64,000 nucleotides of DNA from Pseudomonas syringae (GCF_021606685.1 NZ_WKCB01000020.1:1-64000); one strand, 5' to 3'; counted from the stretch's first letter, positions 9,369 through 18,130 are shown. The notes: a model not told the origin generated them from the sequence alone. A program made the numbers and translations.

Positions 9369-9813
9369 ACACGCCGGCTTGCTCCAGCATCGCCACCAGC
9401 GCTTCTGGCCAGACGGTGTCTGGCGTTGCACGCAACTGCTCGGCAGACCACCAATGATGATCCGCCATCACTTGAGTCTCTTCCAACGTCCACTCGGCTC
9501 TGGAAAGCTCAGTGCTGACAGTGTGAACGACAAAGTAGTGCTCGACAGCGAGCACCGTTTCACCGCTGGGCAGCATCAACGCAAACGTGCGCTCGGCGGT
9601 CGGCGCTCCCACCGCCCGCACCTGGATACCGGTTTCCTCGCGCAGCTCACGGATCGCCGCCGCCTCGAAAGTTTCCCCGGCTTCAACACCGCCGCCAGGC
9701 GTCGCCCAGTAGTTTTTCCCGGCTAACGCGCCGTCTTTGTGGACGAACCTGAATAGCAGCACTTCATCGGAGGGGCTGATGACCAGCAGGCGTGAGGCCT
9801 TTCGTTCACGCAT
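9352..9813 (-). CDS. NUDIX hydrolase
   Basis: 153 aa. The NUDIX box is intact (GGGVEAGETFEAAAIRELRE followed by ETGI), with the metal-binding REXXEE core. The early sequence SRLLVISPSDEVLLFRF is the usual strand before it. It probably hydrolyses a nucleoside diphosphate derivative; substrate cannot be read from sequence. It lies 5 bp downstream of the TetR gene on the same strand, so the two are probably cotranscribed. Confidence 0.85.
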   Translation of the reverse strand: MRERKASRLLVISPSDEVLLFRFVHKDGALAGKNYWATPGGGVEAGETFEAAAIRELREETGIQVRAVGAPTAERTFALMLPSGETVLAVEHYFVVHTVSTELSRAEWTLEETQVMADHHWWSAEQLRATPDTVWPEALVAMLEQAGVFKPLV

Positions 9814-9818
9814 GAACT

Positions 9819-10463
9819 CTATTCCTTGCTTGATAAAACGTGTTGATGGGTCTGCAGGTAGGCGGTCAACAACAAGGTGGTCTGTTGTTCCAGACCGGCC
9901 TCGAAGGCGGGCGACGCGTTGCCTTCGAGCAGCGTGCGCACCGGGCCGGCGATCGCGCTGAAGGAAATGGCCGCGGTCAAGTGAGGGTCGTCAAAATGCG
10001 CATCGGCGGCGGTCGCGAGCATTGCTGCGATCACCGCCACCACGCGCGTATTGACCCGGGCGACCAACTCAGCGCCGCCCCGCTCGCCCGCGATGGCATA
10101 TAGAGCTTTGGAAATGCCCTGGTCGCGCAGTTTGGCGGCGACCATCGCCGACACCAACCCGGCCGACATTTCAACCACCGGCATGCCTTGATGGCGGGCA
10201 CACGTTTGCTCCACCGTCTGGGCGAACCGTTCCAGGTGTTTCTCCAATACAGCGGCGAGCAAGGCGTCGCGGTTGGGGTAGTACTGGTAGACACTGCCCA
10301 CCGAAATCCCCGCCCGTTCCGCCACGCGGGTGGTGGTGCAACGCACCAGCCCCTGCTGAATCAGAACCTGAATGGTTGCCTGGTGCAGCGCCTCGACAGT
10401 CACCGCTGAGCGCGCCTGAACCGCCGATTTTCTTGGCTTCAAGGAGGGTTTGGGAAAGCTCAC
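9819..10463 (-). CDS. TetR/AcrR-family transcriptional regulator
   Basis: 214 aa from a GTG start at 10463. The HTH is near residues 45-65 (RVAERAGISVGSVYQYYPNRDALL), the family hallmark; the remaining residues are the helical ligand-binding domain. The gene is divergent from an aldo/keto reductase with 72 bp between starts, and that interval holds a perfect 14-bp palindrome. The likely role is repression of the reductase and of its own operon in response to an unknown, possibly electrophilic, ligand. Confidence 0.87.
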   Translation of the reverse strand: MSFPKPSLKPRKSAVQARSAVTVEALHQATIQVLIQQGLVRCTTTRVAERAGISVGSVYQYYPNRDALLAAVLEKHLERFAQTVEQTCARHQGMPVVEMSAGLVSAMVAAKLRDQGISKALYAIAGERGGAELVARVNTRVVAVIAAMLATAADAHFDDPHLTAAISFSAIAGPVRTLLEGNASPAFEAGLEQQTTLLLTAYLQTHQHVLSSKE

Positions 10464-10483
10464 GGAATGCGAATTCCAATATC

Positions 10484-10497
10484 TGAAGGATCCTTCA
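10484..10497. promoter_or_regulatory. Palindromic operator candidate (TetR / aldo-keto reductase)
   Basis: TGAAGGATCCTTCA is a perfect 14-bp palindrome, with further matching AT/AT pairs beyond one mismatch on each side. It sits between the divergent starts at 10463 and 10536, as expected for the operator of the adjacent TetR regulator. Confidence 0.6.
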
Positions 10498-10535
10498 TAT
10501 TAGAGCCTTACTCAGTTGAAGCAAGGGCGACGCAC

Positions 10536-11402
10536 ATGACACGTTTGGCAACCAGCAACACATTCACCCTCGGCGACCGCCAGGTCAACCGCATCGGCTA
10601 CGGCGCCATGCAGCTGGCAGGCCCCCATGTGTTCGGCCCGCCCAAGGATCGTGACGCGGCGCTGGCCGTACTGCGCGAGGCCGTCGCAGCCGGTGTGAAC
10701 CATATCGACACCAGCGACTTCTACGGGCCCCACGTCACCAACCGGATTATCCGTGAGGCGCTGCACCCTTATCGGGATGATCTCACCCTCGTTACCAAAA
10801 TCGGTGCCCGTCGCGACAATGAGGGCGGATGGCATGCCGCTGCGTCAAAAGAGCAACTGACCCAGGCCGTACACGACAACTTGCGCAACCTTGGGCTGGA
10901 CGTGCTGGATGTGGTCAATTTCCGCTGCGCGTATAACCTGATGGGGCCGGGTGAAGGCTCAATCGAAGCCGCGCTGACCACCCTTGCCGAATTGCAACAC
11001 CAGGGGCTGGTGCGCCACATCGGCATCAGCAACGTCACCCCGACGCAAGTCGCCGAAGCGCGTGCCTTGGTCAAATTCGTCTGCGTACAGAACCTGTACA
11101 ACATCGCCCATCAGCACGATAACGCCTTGATCGACGAACTGGCCAAGGACGGCATTGCCTACGTGCCGTTCTTCCCCTTGGGGGGTTTCAGCCCGGTGCA
11201 GTCGTCTACCTTGTCCAGTATTGCGCAGCAGCTGGAGGTGACGCCCAAACAACTGGCGCTGGCGTGGTTGCTGCACCGTTCACCGAATATCCTGCTGATT
11301 CCCGGCACTTCGTCGGTCGCTCATTTACATGAAAACCTGGCGGTGGGGGAACTGGATTTGTCGGATGACGTGGTGGCGCAGTTGAACGCCATCGCCGGTT
11401 GA
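10536..11402 (+). CDS. Aldo/keto reductase family oxidoreductase
   Basis: 288 aa. It has the N-terminal GYGAMQLAG strand, the VNHIDTSDFYGPH motif with the catalytic Asp and Tyr, and a late IPGTSSVAHLHENLA motif for NADP binding. The ATG at 10536 is preferred over an in-frame start at 10467, because the latter would run through the operator and add residues absent from the family. It probably reduces aldehydes or ketones in the cytoplasm under control of the divergent TetR protein. Confidence 0.85.
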   Translation: MTRLATSNTFTLGDRQVNRIGYGAMQLAGPHVFGPPKDRDAALAVLREAVAAGVNHIDTSDFYGPHVTNRIIREALHPYRDDLTLVTKIGARRDNEGGWHAAASKEQLTQAVHDNLRNLGLDVLDVVNFRCAYNLMGPGEGSIEAALTTLAELQHQGLVRHIGISNVTPTQVAEARALVKFVCVQNLYNIAHQHDNALIDELAKDGIAYVPFFPLGGFSPVQSSTLSSIAQQLEVTPKQLALAWLLHRSPNILLIPGTSSVAHLHENLAVGELDLSDDVVAQLNAIAG

Positions 11403-11406
11403 GGTC

Positions 11407-11835
11407 TCAGCCCAGCAACTGCGCAATCGACTTGCGCAATTGCCCATGCACGTCTTCGGCATACGGCACCGCGTTTTTCCAGTCGTAAAACCAAGCCGGC
11501 ATCCGGCGTTTGTCATCCGGCTCGGAGGCATAACGCGGGAAGATATGGCAATGCAGCTCGGGCTCGGAATTGCCCAGAATCTCGTAGTTCATGCGCACCG
11601 CGCCGGTGGCCTGCAGCACCGCGTCGCCGATGCGTGCCATGTCCAGCAGGTAGACAGCACGGGCCTCGGCATCCAGGTCGTTCAAACTCGCCACCACGGG
11701 GTCGGGCAGCAGCAGGCAGTACCCCGGCAAGAATTGCACGTCCCCCATCACTGCCCAGCCCGAGGGCATGCGGCAGATGACTTTGTCGTTGGCTCCGTTG
11801 CGAGCCAGTGTTACGCGCTCCATGATCAGCGCCAC
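11407..11835 (-). CDS. HIT-like family protein
   Basis: 142 aa from a GTG at 11835, preferred because AAGGA lies 6 nt upstream; an ATG at 11823 would give a slightly shorter product. The motif LHCHIFPRY is a degenerate histidine triad (His-x-His rather than His-x-His-x-His), as in diadenosine-polyphosphate hydrolase relatives. GDVQFLPGYCLLLPDP is typical of this branch. It is convergent with the aldo/keto reductase, 4 bp away. Likely a nucleotide hydrolase or transferase; substrate unknown. Confidence 0.75.
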   Translation of the reverse strand: MALIMERVTLARNGANDKVICRMPSGWAVMGDVQFLPGYCLLLPDPVVASLNDLDAEARAVYLLDMARIGDAVLQATGAVRMNYEILGNSEPELHCHIFPRYASEPDDKRRMPAWFYDWKNAVPYAEDVHGQLRKSIAQLLG

Positions 11836-11912
11836 AGTGAGTCCTTGATTAAGCTAAGTGTGGACGGCATCTTAACGCGCTGCACCCCGATTTCCAGCCC
11901 TGGAACCCACCC

Positions 11913-12587
11913 ATGCGCATTGCCTGCCTGCACACCGCCGCCAGCAACATCAGCGTGTTTGACGCCGCCGCCCAAGCCTTAGGGCTCGGCCCGGAGGTGC
12001 TGTGCCATGAAGTGCGCGCCGACCTCTTGGCCGCAGCCGAACACGCCGGCCAGCTGACGGCCGAGATCGCTGCTGCAACCGCATCGGCGCTGCTCGCACT
12101 GGCGCAGCACGCGGATGCGGTTGTCCTCACCTGCTCGACCCTGGGCCCGGCGGTTGAAGGGATCGGCACCCGCACGCCGATTCTGCGCACCGACGCAGCA
12201 CTCGCCACTTCAGCGGTTCAGGCTGGCGGCAAGGTCGTGGTGCTGTGTGCGGTGCAAACAACCCTGGCGCCCACCTCGCGGCTGTTCCACGCGGCGGCGT
12301 TGCACACCAATGCGCGCGTCGAGGTGCAATGGGTTGCGGGGGCATGGGAGCTGTTTAAGGCGGGCAACCTCGACGGTTACCTGGCGGCTGTCGCCAAGGC
12401 TGCCGATGCCGCCTATCTGGCAGGTGCATCAAGGGTTGCGTTGGCTCAGGCATCAATGGGCGGCGCGGCCGCGTATGTCACGGCAGGCCCACGCCCGCTC
12501 ACCAGTGCCCTGACTGGCCTGGAAGCCGCCGTGCGCTCAGTTCAGAACTCGCGCGAGGTCGGCCTGCAGCAGGCCGATCTGGGCTGA
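11913..12587 (+). CDS. Asp/Glu racemase-superfamily protein, second catalytic Cys missing
   Basis: 224 aa. The N-terminal MRIACLHTAASNISVF and VLTCSTLGP (Cys74) fit the Asp/Glu/hydantoin racemase superfamily. The second half-site, where another cysteine is normal, reads VALAQASMGGAA. With only one catalytic cysteine a two-base racemase mechanism is unlikely. A decarboxylase- or isomerase-like activity, or loss of function, should be considered. The gene stands alone between the HIT gene and the ABC operon. Confidence 0.72.
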   Translation: MRIACLHTAASNISVFDAAAQALGLGPEVLCHEVRADLLAAAEHAGQLTAEIAAATASALLALAQHADAVVLTCSTLGPAVEGIGTRTPILRTDAALATSAVQAGGKVVVLCAVQTTLAPTSRLFHAAALHTNARVEVQWVAGAWELFKAGNLDGYLAAVAKAADAAYLAGASRVALAQASMGGAAAYVTAGPRPLTSALTGLEAAVRSVQNSREVGLQQADLG

Positions 12588-12621
12588 CGGGATGAATACA
12601 TGGATTGCCAGCCCCGCCCTA

Positions 12622-12644
12622 CAACAGTGACTGTTGCAGCAACA
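12622..12644. promoter_or_regulatory. Overlapping palindromes upstream of the ABC operon
   Basis: CAACAGTGACTGTTG (12622-12636) and TGTTGCAGCAACA (12632-12644) are perfect palindromes with odd centres that share TGTTG. CAACAGTG recurs just downstream. This lies about 140 bp before the first gene of the operon and resembles a multi-site operator; the binding protein is unknown. Confidence 0.4.
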
Positions 12645-12782
12645 ACAGTGCCTGGACAGCTTGTGCTGAATCGACACATGCCTTTTCTCCACACAACCGC
12701 CGTATCCCCTTGAAGTAAAAGCCTTTATCCCCCTGGCATGGCCCGTGCAATCGCCTTCGCATACACCCCTAAGGATGCACCC

Positions 12783-13838
12783 ATGCCCCACACTCTGCCC
12801 CAGGCGCTGTTGCACCAAGCCCAAACCCGCGGCACGGCGATTGCGTTGCGTTACAAGCGGCTGGGCATCTGGCACGAGCGACGCTGGAGCGAACTGGCCG
12901 ACGACCTCGGCCAACTTGCTGGCGCCCTGCAACAGCGCGGTTTCACCGGCGACGATGACCTGCTGATCATCAGCCAGGCGCGTCCCGAGGCATTGCTGCT
13001 GGCGCTGGCCGCGCAATGGTTGGGCGCCAGCGTGACCCTGCTCGACCCCGAGCGCGACCACCGAACGCTGCTGGCGGGCTTGCGACCGCGCTTCGTGGTG
13101 GCGCAAGACCATGAAGCGTTGCAGCAAGTCGGTGAAGACACTGTGGTGGTGTACCTCGACGGGCGCGGCCTGAGTCAGCCCCAGCGCAGCGGTTTGATCG
13201 CGTATGCCGAGCTGCGCGCGCAAGCCCCGGCGCCCGCCTGCGCCGCCGAGCCAAGCGCCGTCGCCTTCGTGTTCCACGCCGGCACCAGCGTGCAGCTGAC
13301 CCACGCGCAATTGCTGGCGGGCGCACGCACCCTGATCGCCCGTGAGCAGCTCGACCGCAATGACGAGGCCTTGGCGGCGCGCGTATTTGCCGCCAGCGGG
13401 CAGGCGCGCTACCTGCTCGCGCCCTGGCTGCTGGCCGGGTTTTGCCTGAACTTTCCCGAAGCCCTGAGCACCCGCGACACCGACCGCCGCGAGCTGGGCC
13501 CCACGCTGGTGTTGGGCACCCGCGAATCCTACGCGCGTCTTGAAGCCTGGGCGCGTGAACGCCTGCCGTTGCCCGGTACGCTCAGCCATCGCCTGTACGC
13601 CTGGGCCATGCGGCCTACCGCCTCGCCCGTGCGCCGCTGGCTTGGCCACTGGCTGGTGCGCCGGCCTTTGCTCGATGTGCTGGGCATGAGTCGCCTGCGT
13701 GTGCCATTGCTGGTGGGCCCGGCGCTGGACCCGCAGAGTGCGGCGTTTTTCGGCGCGCTGGGGATTCACCCCGGCAGTTGGCAGGAGCCTTCGAGCCTGC
13801 ACATCCCCCTTGACCACTCACTGCCTCACACTGCCTGA
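12783..13838 (+). CDS. Truncated AMP-binding (acyl-CoA synthetase-like) protein
   Basis: 351 aa, roughly half the length of the adenylate-forming proteins that usually head this type of operon. The N-terminal region is recognisable (LPQALLHQAQTRGTAIALRY, a substrate-entry segment). The ATP P-loop, normally like YTSGTTGxPKG, is reduced to VFHAGTSVQLTH. The C-terminal AMP-binding and lid motifs are absent. Adenylation activity is therefore unlikely. The ATG at 12783 follows AAGGATGCACCC. The frame is intact and the next gene starts 10 bp later, so it is still translated within an operon; a structural role is possible. Confidence 0.7.
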   Translation: MPHTLPQALLHQAQTRGTAIALRYKRLGIWHERRWSELADDLGQLAGALQQRGFTGDDDLLIISQARPEALLLALAAQWLGASVTLLDPERDHRTLLAGLRPRFVVAQDHEALQQVGEDTVVVYLDGRGLSQPQRSGLIAYAELRAQAPAPACAAEPSAVAFVFHAGTSVQLTHAQLLAGARTLIAREQLDRNDEALAARVFAASGQARYLLAPWLLAGFCLNFPEALSTRDTDRRELGPTLVLGTRESYARLEAWARERLPLPGTLSHRLYAWAMRPTASPVRRWLGHWLVRRPLLDVLGMSRLRVPLLVGPALDPQSAAFFGALGIHPGSWQEPSSLHIPLDHSLPHTA

Positions 13839-13848
13839 CGAGCCCTCC

Positions 13849-14625
13849 ATGCGCGCACCCACTGAATCGGTATTACTGCGGCTCGATGACATCTCCCTGT
13901 CGTTCAAGGGCATCAAGGCCATCACCTCGATCAGCTTCGACGTCAAGCTCGGCGACATCTGTGGACTGATCGGCCCCAACGGCGCCGGTAAAAGCTCGCT
14001 GCTCAATGTGATCAACGGCGTTTACCACCCCCAAAGCGGCAGCATCCGCTACGCCGGCCAAACCCGCCGACGCATGCGCGCGCACCAGGCCGCCGAGGGC
14101 GGTATTGCGCGCACCTTCCAGAACATCGCGCTGTTCAAGGGCATGAGCGTGCTCGACAACGTGCTCACCGGGCGCAACCTCAAGCGTCGCAGCAGTTGGG
14201 TCGAGCAAATGCTGCGCCTGGGCCGCGCCCGACGCGAGGACGATGCACACCGCCTGCACGCCGAAAAGGTCATTGCCTTTTTGCAGATTCACCCCTGGCG
14301 CCACGTGTTGGTGGGCACCCTGCCCTACGGCCTGCAAAAGCGGGTGGAGCTGGCCCGCGCCTTGGCGGCAGAGCCGACCTTGTTGCTGCTGGATGAGCCC
14401 ATGGCCGGCATGAACGCCCAGGAGAAGGCGCAGATGAGCCAGTTCATTCGCGACATCAACCGCGAGTACGGCACCACCGTGGTGTTGATCGAGCACGATA
14501 TCGGCGTGGTCATGGGCTTGTGTGACCACGTGGTGGTGCTCGACTACGGCCGCAAGATCGGCGATGGCACACCCGAACAGGTGCGCGCCAACCCGGATGT
14601 CATCGCGGCCTACCTGGGGACTTGA
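13849..14625 (+). CDS. Branched-chain-type ABC transporter ATPase (LivG-like)
   Basis: 258 aa. Walker A is GPNGAGKSS, the signature region is LPYGLQKRVELARALA (first Ser of the usual LSYG replaced by Pro) and Walker B is LLLLDEPMAGMN, followed by the switch His in LIEHDIG. It matches the LivG subclass with its long insert before the signature. The ATG at 13849 is 10 bp after the previous stop. A LivF-like partner ATPase, normally present in this class, is not found in the operon. Confidence 0.87.
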   Translation: MRAPTESVLLRLDDISLSFKGIKAITSISFDVKLGDICGLIGPNGAGKSSLLNVINGVYHPQSGSIRYAGQTRRRMRAHQAAEGGIARTFQNIALFKGMSVLDNVLTGRNLKRRSSWVEQMLRLGRARREDDAHRLHAEKVIAFLQIHPWRHVLVGTLPYGLQKRVELARALAAEPTLLLLDEPMAGMNAQEKAQMSQFIRDINREYGTTVVLIEHDIGVVMGLCDHVVVLDYGRKIGDGTPEQVRANPDVIAAYLGT

Positions 14626-14627
14626 GC

Positions 14628-15509
14628 ATGGAATTTTTCTTCGAAGTGCTGATCGGCGGCCTGCTCGCGGGCGTGATGTATTCCCTGGTGGCGATTGGTT
14701 TTGTGCTGATCTACAAAGCCTCCGGCGTGTTCAACTTTGCCCAGGGCGCCATGGTGCTGTTCGCCGCGCTGACGTTTGTCAGCCTGCTCGAACGCGGCGT
14801 GCCCTTCGCCTGGGCATTCCTTGCCACCCTGGCGAGCATGGTGGTGCTGGCGCTGCTGATCGAAAAAGTGGTGCTGCGCCCGCTGGTCAATCGCCCGCCG
14901 ATCATCCTGTTTATGGCCACCCTCGGGCTGTCGTACCTGATCGAAGGGTTCGCGCAGTTTCTCTGGGGTGCGCAGGTGCACGGCCTGGACCTGGGCATCG
15001 CCGATGAGCCGCTGGAAATCCGCGGCATGCTGCTCTCGCAATTCGACCTGTTTGCTGCCGGCACCGCGGCTGCACTGGTGCTGGCGCTGTCGCTGCTGTT
15101 CAACAAAACCCGCATCGGCCTGTCGTTGCGTGCGGTGGCTGACGACCCGCTGGCGTCCATGGCGGTGGGCATCCGCCTGCCGCGCATCTGGGCGCTGGTA
15201 TGGGCGGTGGCGGGGTTTGTCGGGCTGGTGGCCGGGTTGCTCTGGGGCGCCCGCCTGGGGGTGCAGTTCTCGCTGTCGCTGGTGGTGCTCAAGGCCTTGC
15301 CGGTGTTGATCATCGGCGGTTTTTCGTCGATTGGCGGCGCGATTGTCGGCGGTTTGATCATCGGCGCGGCGGAGAAAATCGCCGAGATCTACCTGGGCCC
15401 GATCATCGGCAGCGGTATTGAAAACTGGGTGCCTTACGTCCTGGCATTGCTGTTTTTGCTGGTGCGACCTGCCGGGTTGTTCGGCGAGCGCGCGATCGAA
15501 CGGGTCTGA
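14628..15509 (+). CDS. ABC transporter permease (LivH-like)
   Basis: 293 aa, strongly hydrophobic with about eight membrane segments. GGLLAGVMYSLVAIGFVLIY and FNFAQGAMVL are LivH hallmarks, and VLIIGGFSSIGGAIVGGLI is the conserved C-terminal loop. The ATG at 14628 is preceded by GGGGACTTGAGC; a TTG six bases upstream overlaps the previous stop but is less likely. It should form the inner-membrane channel with the next gene product. Confidence 0.88.
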   Translation: MEFFFEVLIGGLLAGVMYSLVAIGFVLIYKASGVFNFAQGAMVLFAALTFVSLLERGVPFAWAFLATLASMVVLALLIEKVVLRPLVNRPPIILFMATLGLSYLIEGFAQFLWGAQVHGLDLGIADEPLEIRGMLLSQFDLFAAGTAAALVLALSLLFNKTRIGLSLRAVADDPLASMAVGIRLPRIWALVWAVAGFVGLVAGLLWGARLGVQFSLSLVVLKALPVLIIGGFSSIGGAIVGGLIIGAAEKIAEIYLGPIIGSGIENWVPYVLALLFLLVRPAGLFGERAIERV

Positions 15510-15531
15510 TCGTTTTTAAGGAAATGCCTGC

Positions 15532-16599
15532 ATGCTGTATCAAGAAGTCGGTCAAATCAGCACCTCCTACGCGGCCGAGCGCCGTACCTTCCGCCTGCGC
15601 CAGGACCGCGTCGCGCTGTGGCTGCTGCTGGGCTTTGCCTTTGTGGCCGTACCGTGGCTGGGCAATGACTACTGGTTCAGCGCGATTCTGGTGCCGCTGC
15701 TGGTGCTGTCCCTCGCCGGCCTCGGCCTGAACCTGCTGACCGGCTACGCGGGGCAGCTGTCGTTGGGCTCCGCGGCGTTTATGGCGGTGGGCGCGTTTGC
15801 CGCCTACAACCTGCAACTGCGCGTGCCCGGTTTGCCGCTGCTGGTGAGCTTTGCCCTCGGCGGCGTGATCGCGGCGCTGGTAGCGGTGTTCTTTGGCTTG
15901 CCGAGCCTGCGTATCAAGGGCTTCTACCTGCTGGTGGCGACGCTGGCCGCGCAGTTCGTGGTGGAGTGGGTGCTCACCCGGTTCAGCTGGTTTACCAACG
16001 ACAACGCCTCCGGGGTCATCACCTCGCCGCCGCTGCTGATTGCCGGGCTGGATTTCAGCTCACCCAGGGGCCGGTATCTGCTGACCCTGGCCGTGGTAGT
16101 GGGGTTGTTCTGGCTGGGTAAAAACCTGGTGCGCAGCGAGTTGGGCCGTAACTGGATGGCGGTGCGCGACATGGACACCGCCGCCGCCGTGATCGGCATC
16201 CGCCTGCTCAAGGCCAAGCTGCTGGCGTTTGCCATCAGCGGCTTCTACCTCGGTGTCGCCGGTTCACTGTGGGCATTTGCCTACCTGGGCACGGTGGAGC
16301 CCCACGGCTTTGACCTGAGCCGCTCATTTCAGGTGCTGTTCATCATCATTATCGGCGGCCTCGGCAGTGTGCTCGGCAACGTCCTGGGCGCGGCGTTCAT
16401 CGTGTTGTTCCCGATCCTGCTGGGCAACCTGTTCGCCCTGTTACCTGCGGGGCTGATGGACGCGGGCCAATTGGAAAACATCCAGAAGATGCTGTTCGGC
16501 GCGCTGATCATCACCTTCCTGATCAAAGAACCGGAGGGGCTGGCCCGGCTGTGGCAGCGCTTTCGCCAACGGGCCAGGGTCTGGCCGTTGCGTTATTAA
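15532..16599 (+). CDS. ABC transporter permease (LivM-like)
   Basis: 355 aa, polytopic. LNLLTGYAGQLSLGSAAFMA near residues 65-85 and FIIIIGGLGSVLGNVLGAAF near 265-285 are characteristic of LivM. Good site AAGGAAATGCCTGC before the ATG at 15532. It pairs with the LivH-like permease; the transported substrate is not evident. Confidence 0.88.
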   Translation: MLYQEVGQISTSYAAERRTFRLRQDRVALWLLLGFAFVAVPWLGNDYWFSAILVPLLVLSLAGLGLNLLTGYAGQLSLGSAAFMAVGAFAAYNLQLRVPGLPLLVSFALGGVIAALVAVFFGLPSLRIKGFYLLVATLAAQFVVEWVLTRFSWFTNDNASGVITSPPLLIAGLDFSSPRGRYLLTLAVVVGLFWLGKNLVRSELGRNWMAVRDMDTAAAVIGIRLLKAKLLAFAISGFYLGVAGSLWAFAYLGTVEPHGFDLSRSFQVLFIIIIGGLGSVLGNVLGAAFIVLFPILLGNLFALLPAGLMDAGQLENIQKMLFGALIITFLIKEPEGLARLWQRFRQRARVWPLRY

Positions 16600-16626
16600 A
16601 TTCATCACCCCCCAGGAATACCCTCT

Positions 16627-17958
16627 ATGACACACCGCATATCGCTGCGCCGCCTGGCATTGGGCCTGGCCTTGATCACCGCCGGGCTGACTGGCAGCGT
16701 CCAGGCCGCCAACGAGCAATACTTCCCGTTGCAAAGCTACCGGGTCGGGCCTTACGCCGCCGGCGGTACGGGCTTCTTCGGTGGTTTTATTGACTACCTG
16801 CAATACATCAATGCCAAGGGCGGCGTGAACGGGGTCACCTTGACCTGGAGCGAATGCGAAACCGAATACGTGGTGGAAAAAGGCGTCGAGTGCTACGAGC
16901 GCCTCAAAGGTGGCTTGAACGGCGCACCGGCTGCGGCCACCAACCCGCTGTCGGTGGGCATCGCCTATGCCACGCTGGAACGCTCCACCGCCGACAAGCT
17001 GCCGCTGATCACCATCAACCATGGCCGTACCGACTCCACCGACGGCAGCGTCTTCCCCTACGTGTTCCCACTGCAGTTGAACCCTTACTCGGAAGTGTCG
17101 GCGATCATCAACTACATCGGCCAACGTGAAGGCGGCGCCGACAAGCTCAAGGGCAAGAAAATCGCCGTGCTGTACCACGGCTCGCCCTACGGCAAGGAAA
17201 CCAACGGCGTACTCGAAACCCTGGCGAAAAATGCCGGTTTCGAACTGACCCTGCTGGAAGTGCCGCACCCCGGCAACGAGCAGCAATCACAGTGGCTGAA
17301 CATCCGTCGGCTGAAGCCGAATTGGGTGATCCTGCGCGGCTGGGGCGTGATGAACCCGGTGGCGCTCAAATCCGCGCAAAAGGTCGGCTACCCGGCTGAT
17401 CACATCATCGGCAATATCTGGAGCAACTCGGAAGAAGACGTGGTGCCGGCGGGCAATGCGGCCAAGGGTTTCATTGCCATCACCACGCACCCTTCGGGCA
17501 CCGATTTCCCGGTGCTGCAAGGCATCAAGCAAAGCGTGGTCGACGCCGGCAAGGGCAACCTGGCCGACCCGAAACGCTTCGGCACCGTGTATTACAACCT
17601 GGGCGTGGTCAACGGCATTCTCAACGTCGAAGCCGTGCGCCTGGCCCAGGAAAAGTACGGCCATAAACCCCTCACCGGCGAGCAAGTACGCTGGGGCTTC
17701 GAGCACCTGAACCTCGACGATGCACGCCTGCAAGCGCTGGGCGCCAAAGGCCTGGTGCAACCGCTGAAGCTGTCCTGCGCCGACCACGAAGGCGGCGGCG
17801 CGGTGCGCTTCCAGCAGTGGGATGGCCAACGCTGGAACCTGATCAGCGATTGGGTGCAAGCCGACCGCGCCCTGCTGCGGCCGATCATCGAAGCGTCGGC
17901 CGCGCAGTACGCCAAGGAAAAAGGCATTACGCCGAGGGATTGCAGCAAGGAGCAGTGA
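16627..17958 (+). CDS. ABC transporter periplasmic substrate-binding protein (amino-acid/amide type)
   Basis: 443 aa with signal peptide (LALGLALITAGLTGSVQA, cleavage before ANEQYFP). It belongs to the periplasmic-binding-protein type 1 family used by LivHM-type importers; the opening QSYRVGPYAAGGTGFFGGF replaces the usual leucine-binding start, as in the subgroup found beside AMP-binding genes. Last gene of the operon: a REP pair begins 31 bp after the stop, and no second ATPase gene follows. Confidence 0.87.
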   Translation: MTHRISLRRLALGLALITAGLTGSVQAANEQYFPLQSYRVGPYAAGGTGFFGGFIDYLQYINAKGGVNGVTLTWSECETEYVVEKGVECYERLKGGLNGAPAAATNPLSVGIAYATLERSTADKLPLITINHGRTDSTDGSVFPYVFPLQLNPYSEVSAIINYIGQREGGADKLKGKKIAVLYHGSPYGKETNGVLETLAKNAGFELTLLEVPHPGNEQQSQWLNIRRLKPNWVILRGWGVMNPVALKSAQKVGYPADHIIGNIWSNSEEDVVPAGNAAKGFIAITTHPSGTDFPVLQGIKQSVVDAGKGNLADPKRFGTVYYNLGVVNGILNVEAVRLAQEKYGHKPLTGEQVRWGFEHLNLDDARLQALGAKGLVQPLKLSCADHEGGGAVRFQQWDGQRWNLISDWVQADRALLRPIIEASAAQYAKEKGITPRDCSKEQ

Positions 17959-17988
17959 GGCCTATCAGCTGAAACGCATTACAGAAAT

Positions 17989-18091
17989 GTGGGAGGGGGC
18001 TTGCTCGCGAATGCGGTGGGTCAGTCGCTAAATACAGTGACTGACACTCCCCATTCGCGAGCAAGTCGAATCGTCGCACCGCCCCTCCCAC
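17989..18091. repeat. REP pair with an interrupted right arm
   Basis: Left arm GTGGGAGGGGGCTTGCTCGC at 17989. The right arm begins GCGAGCAAG and ends CCCCTCCCAC at 18091, but about 15 extra bases (TCGAATCGTCGCACC) split it in the middle. It lies between the convergent ABC operon and nirD. Confidence 0.75.
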
Positions 18092-18130
18092 ATTTGGACC
18101 CCGGTGTATCAGCTGAATCCCACTCAGCGC

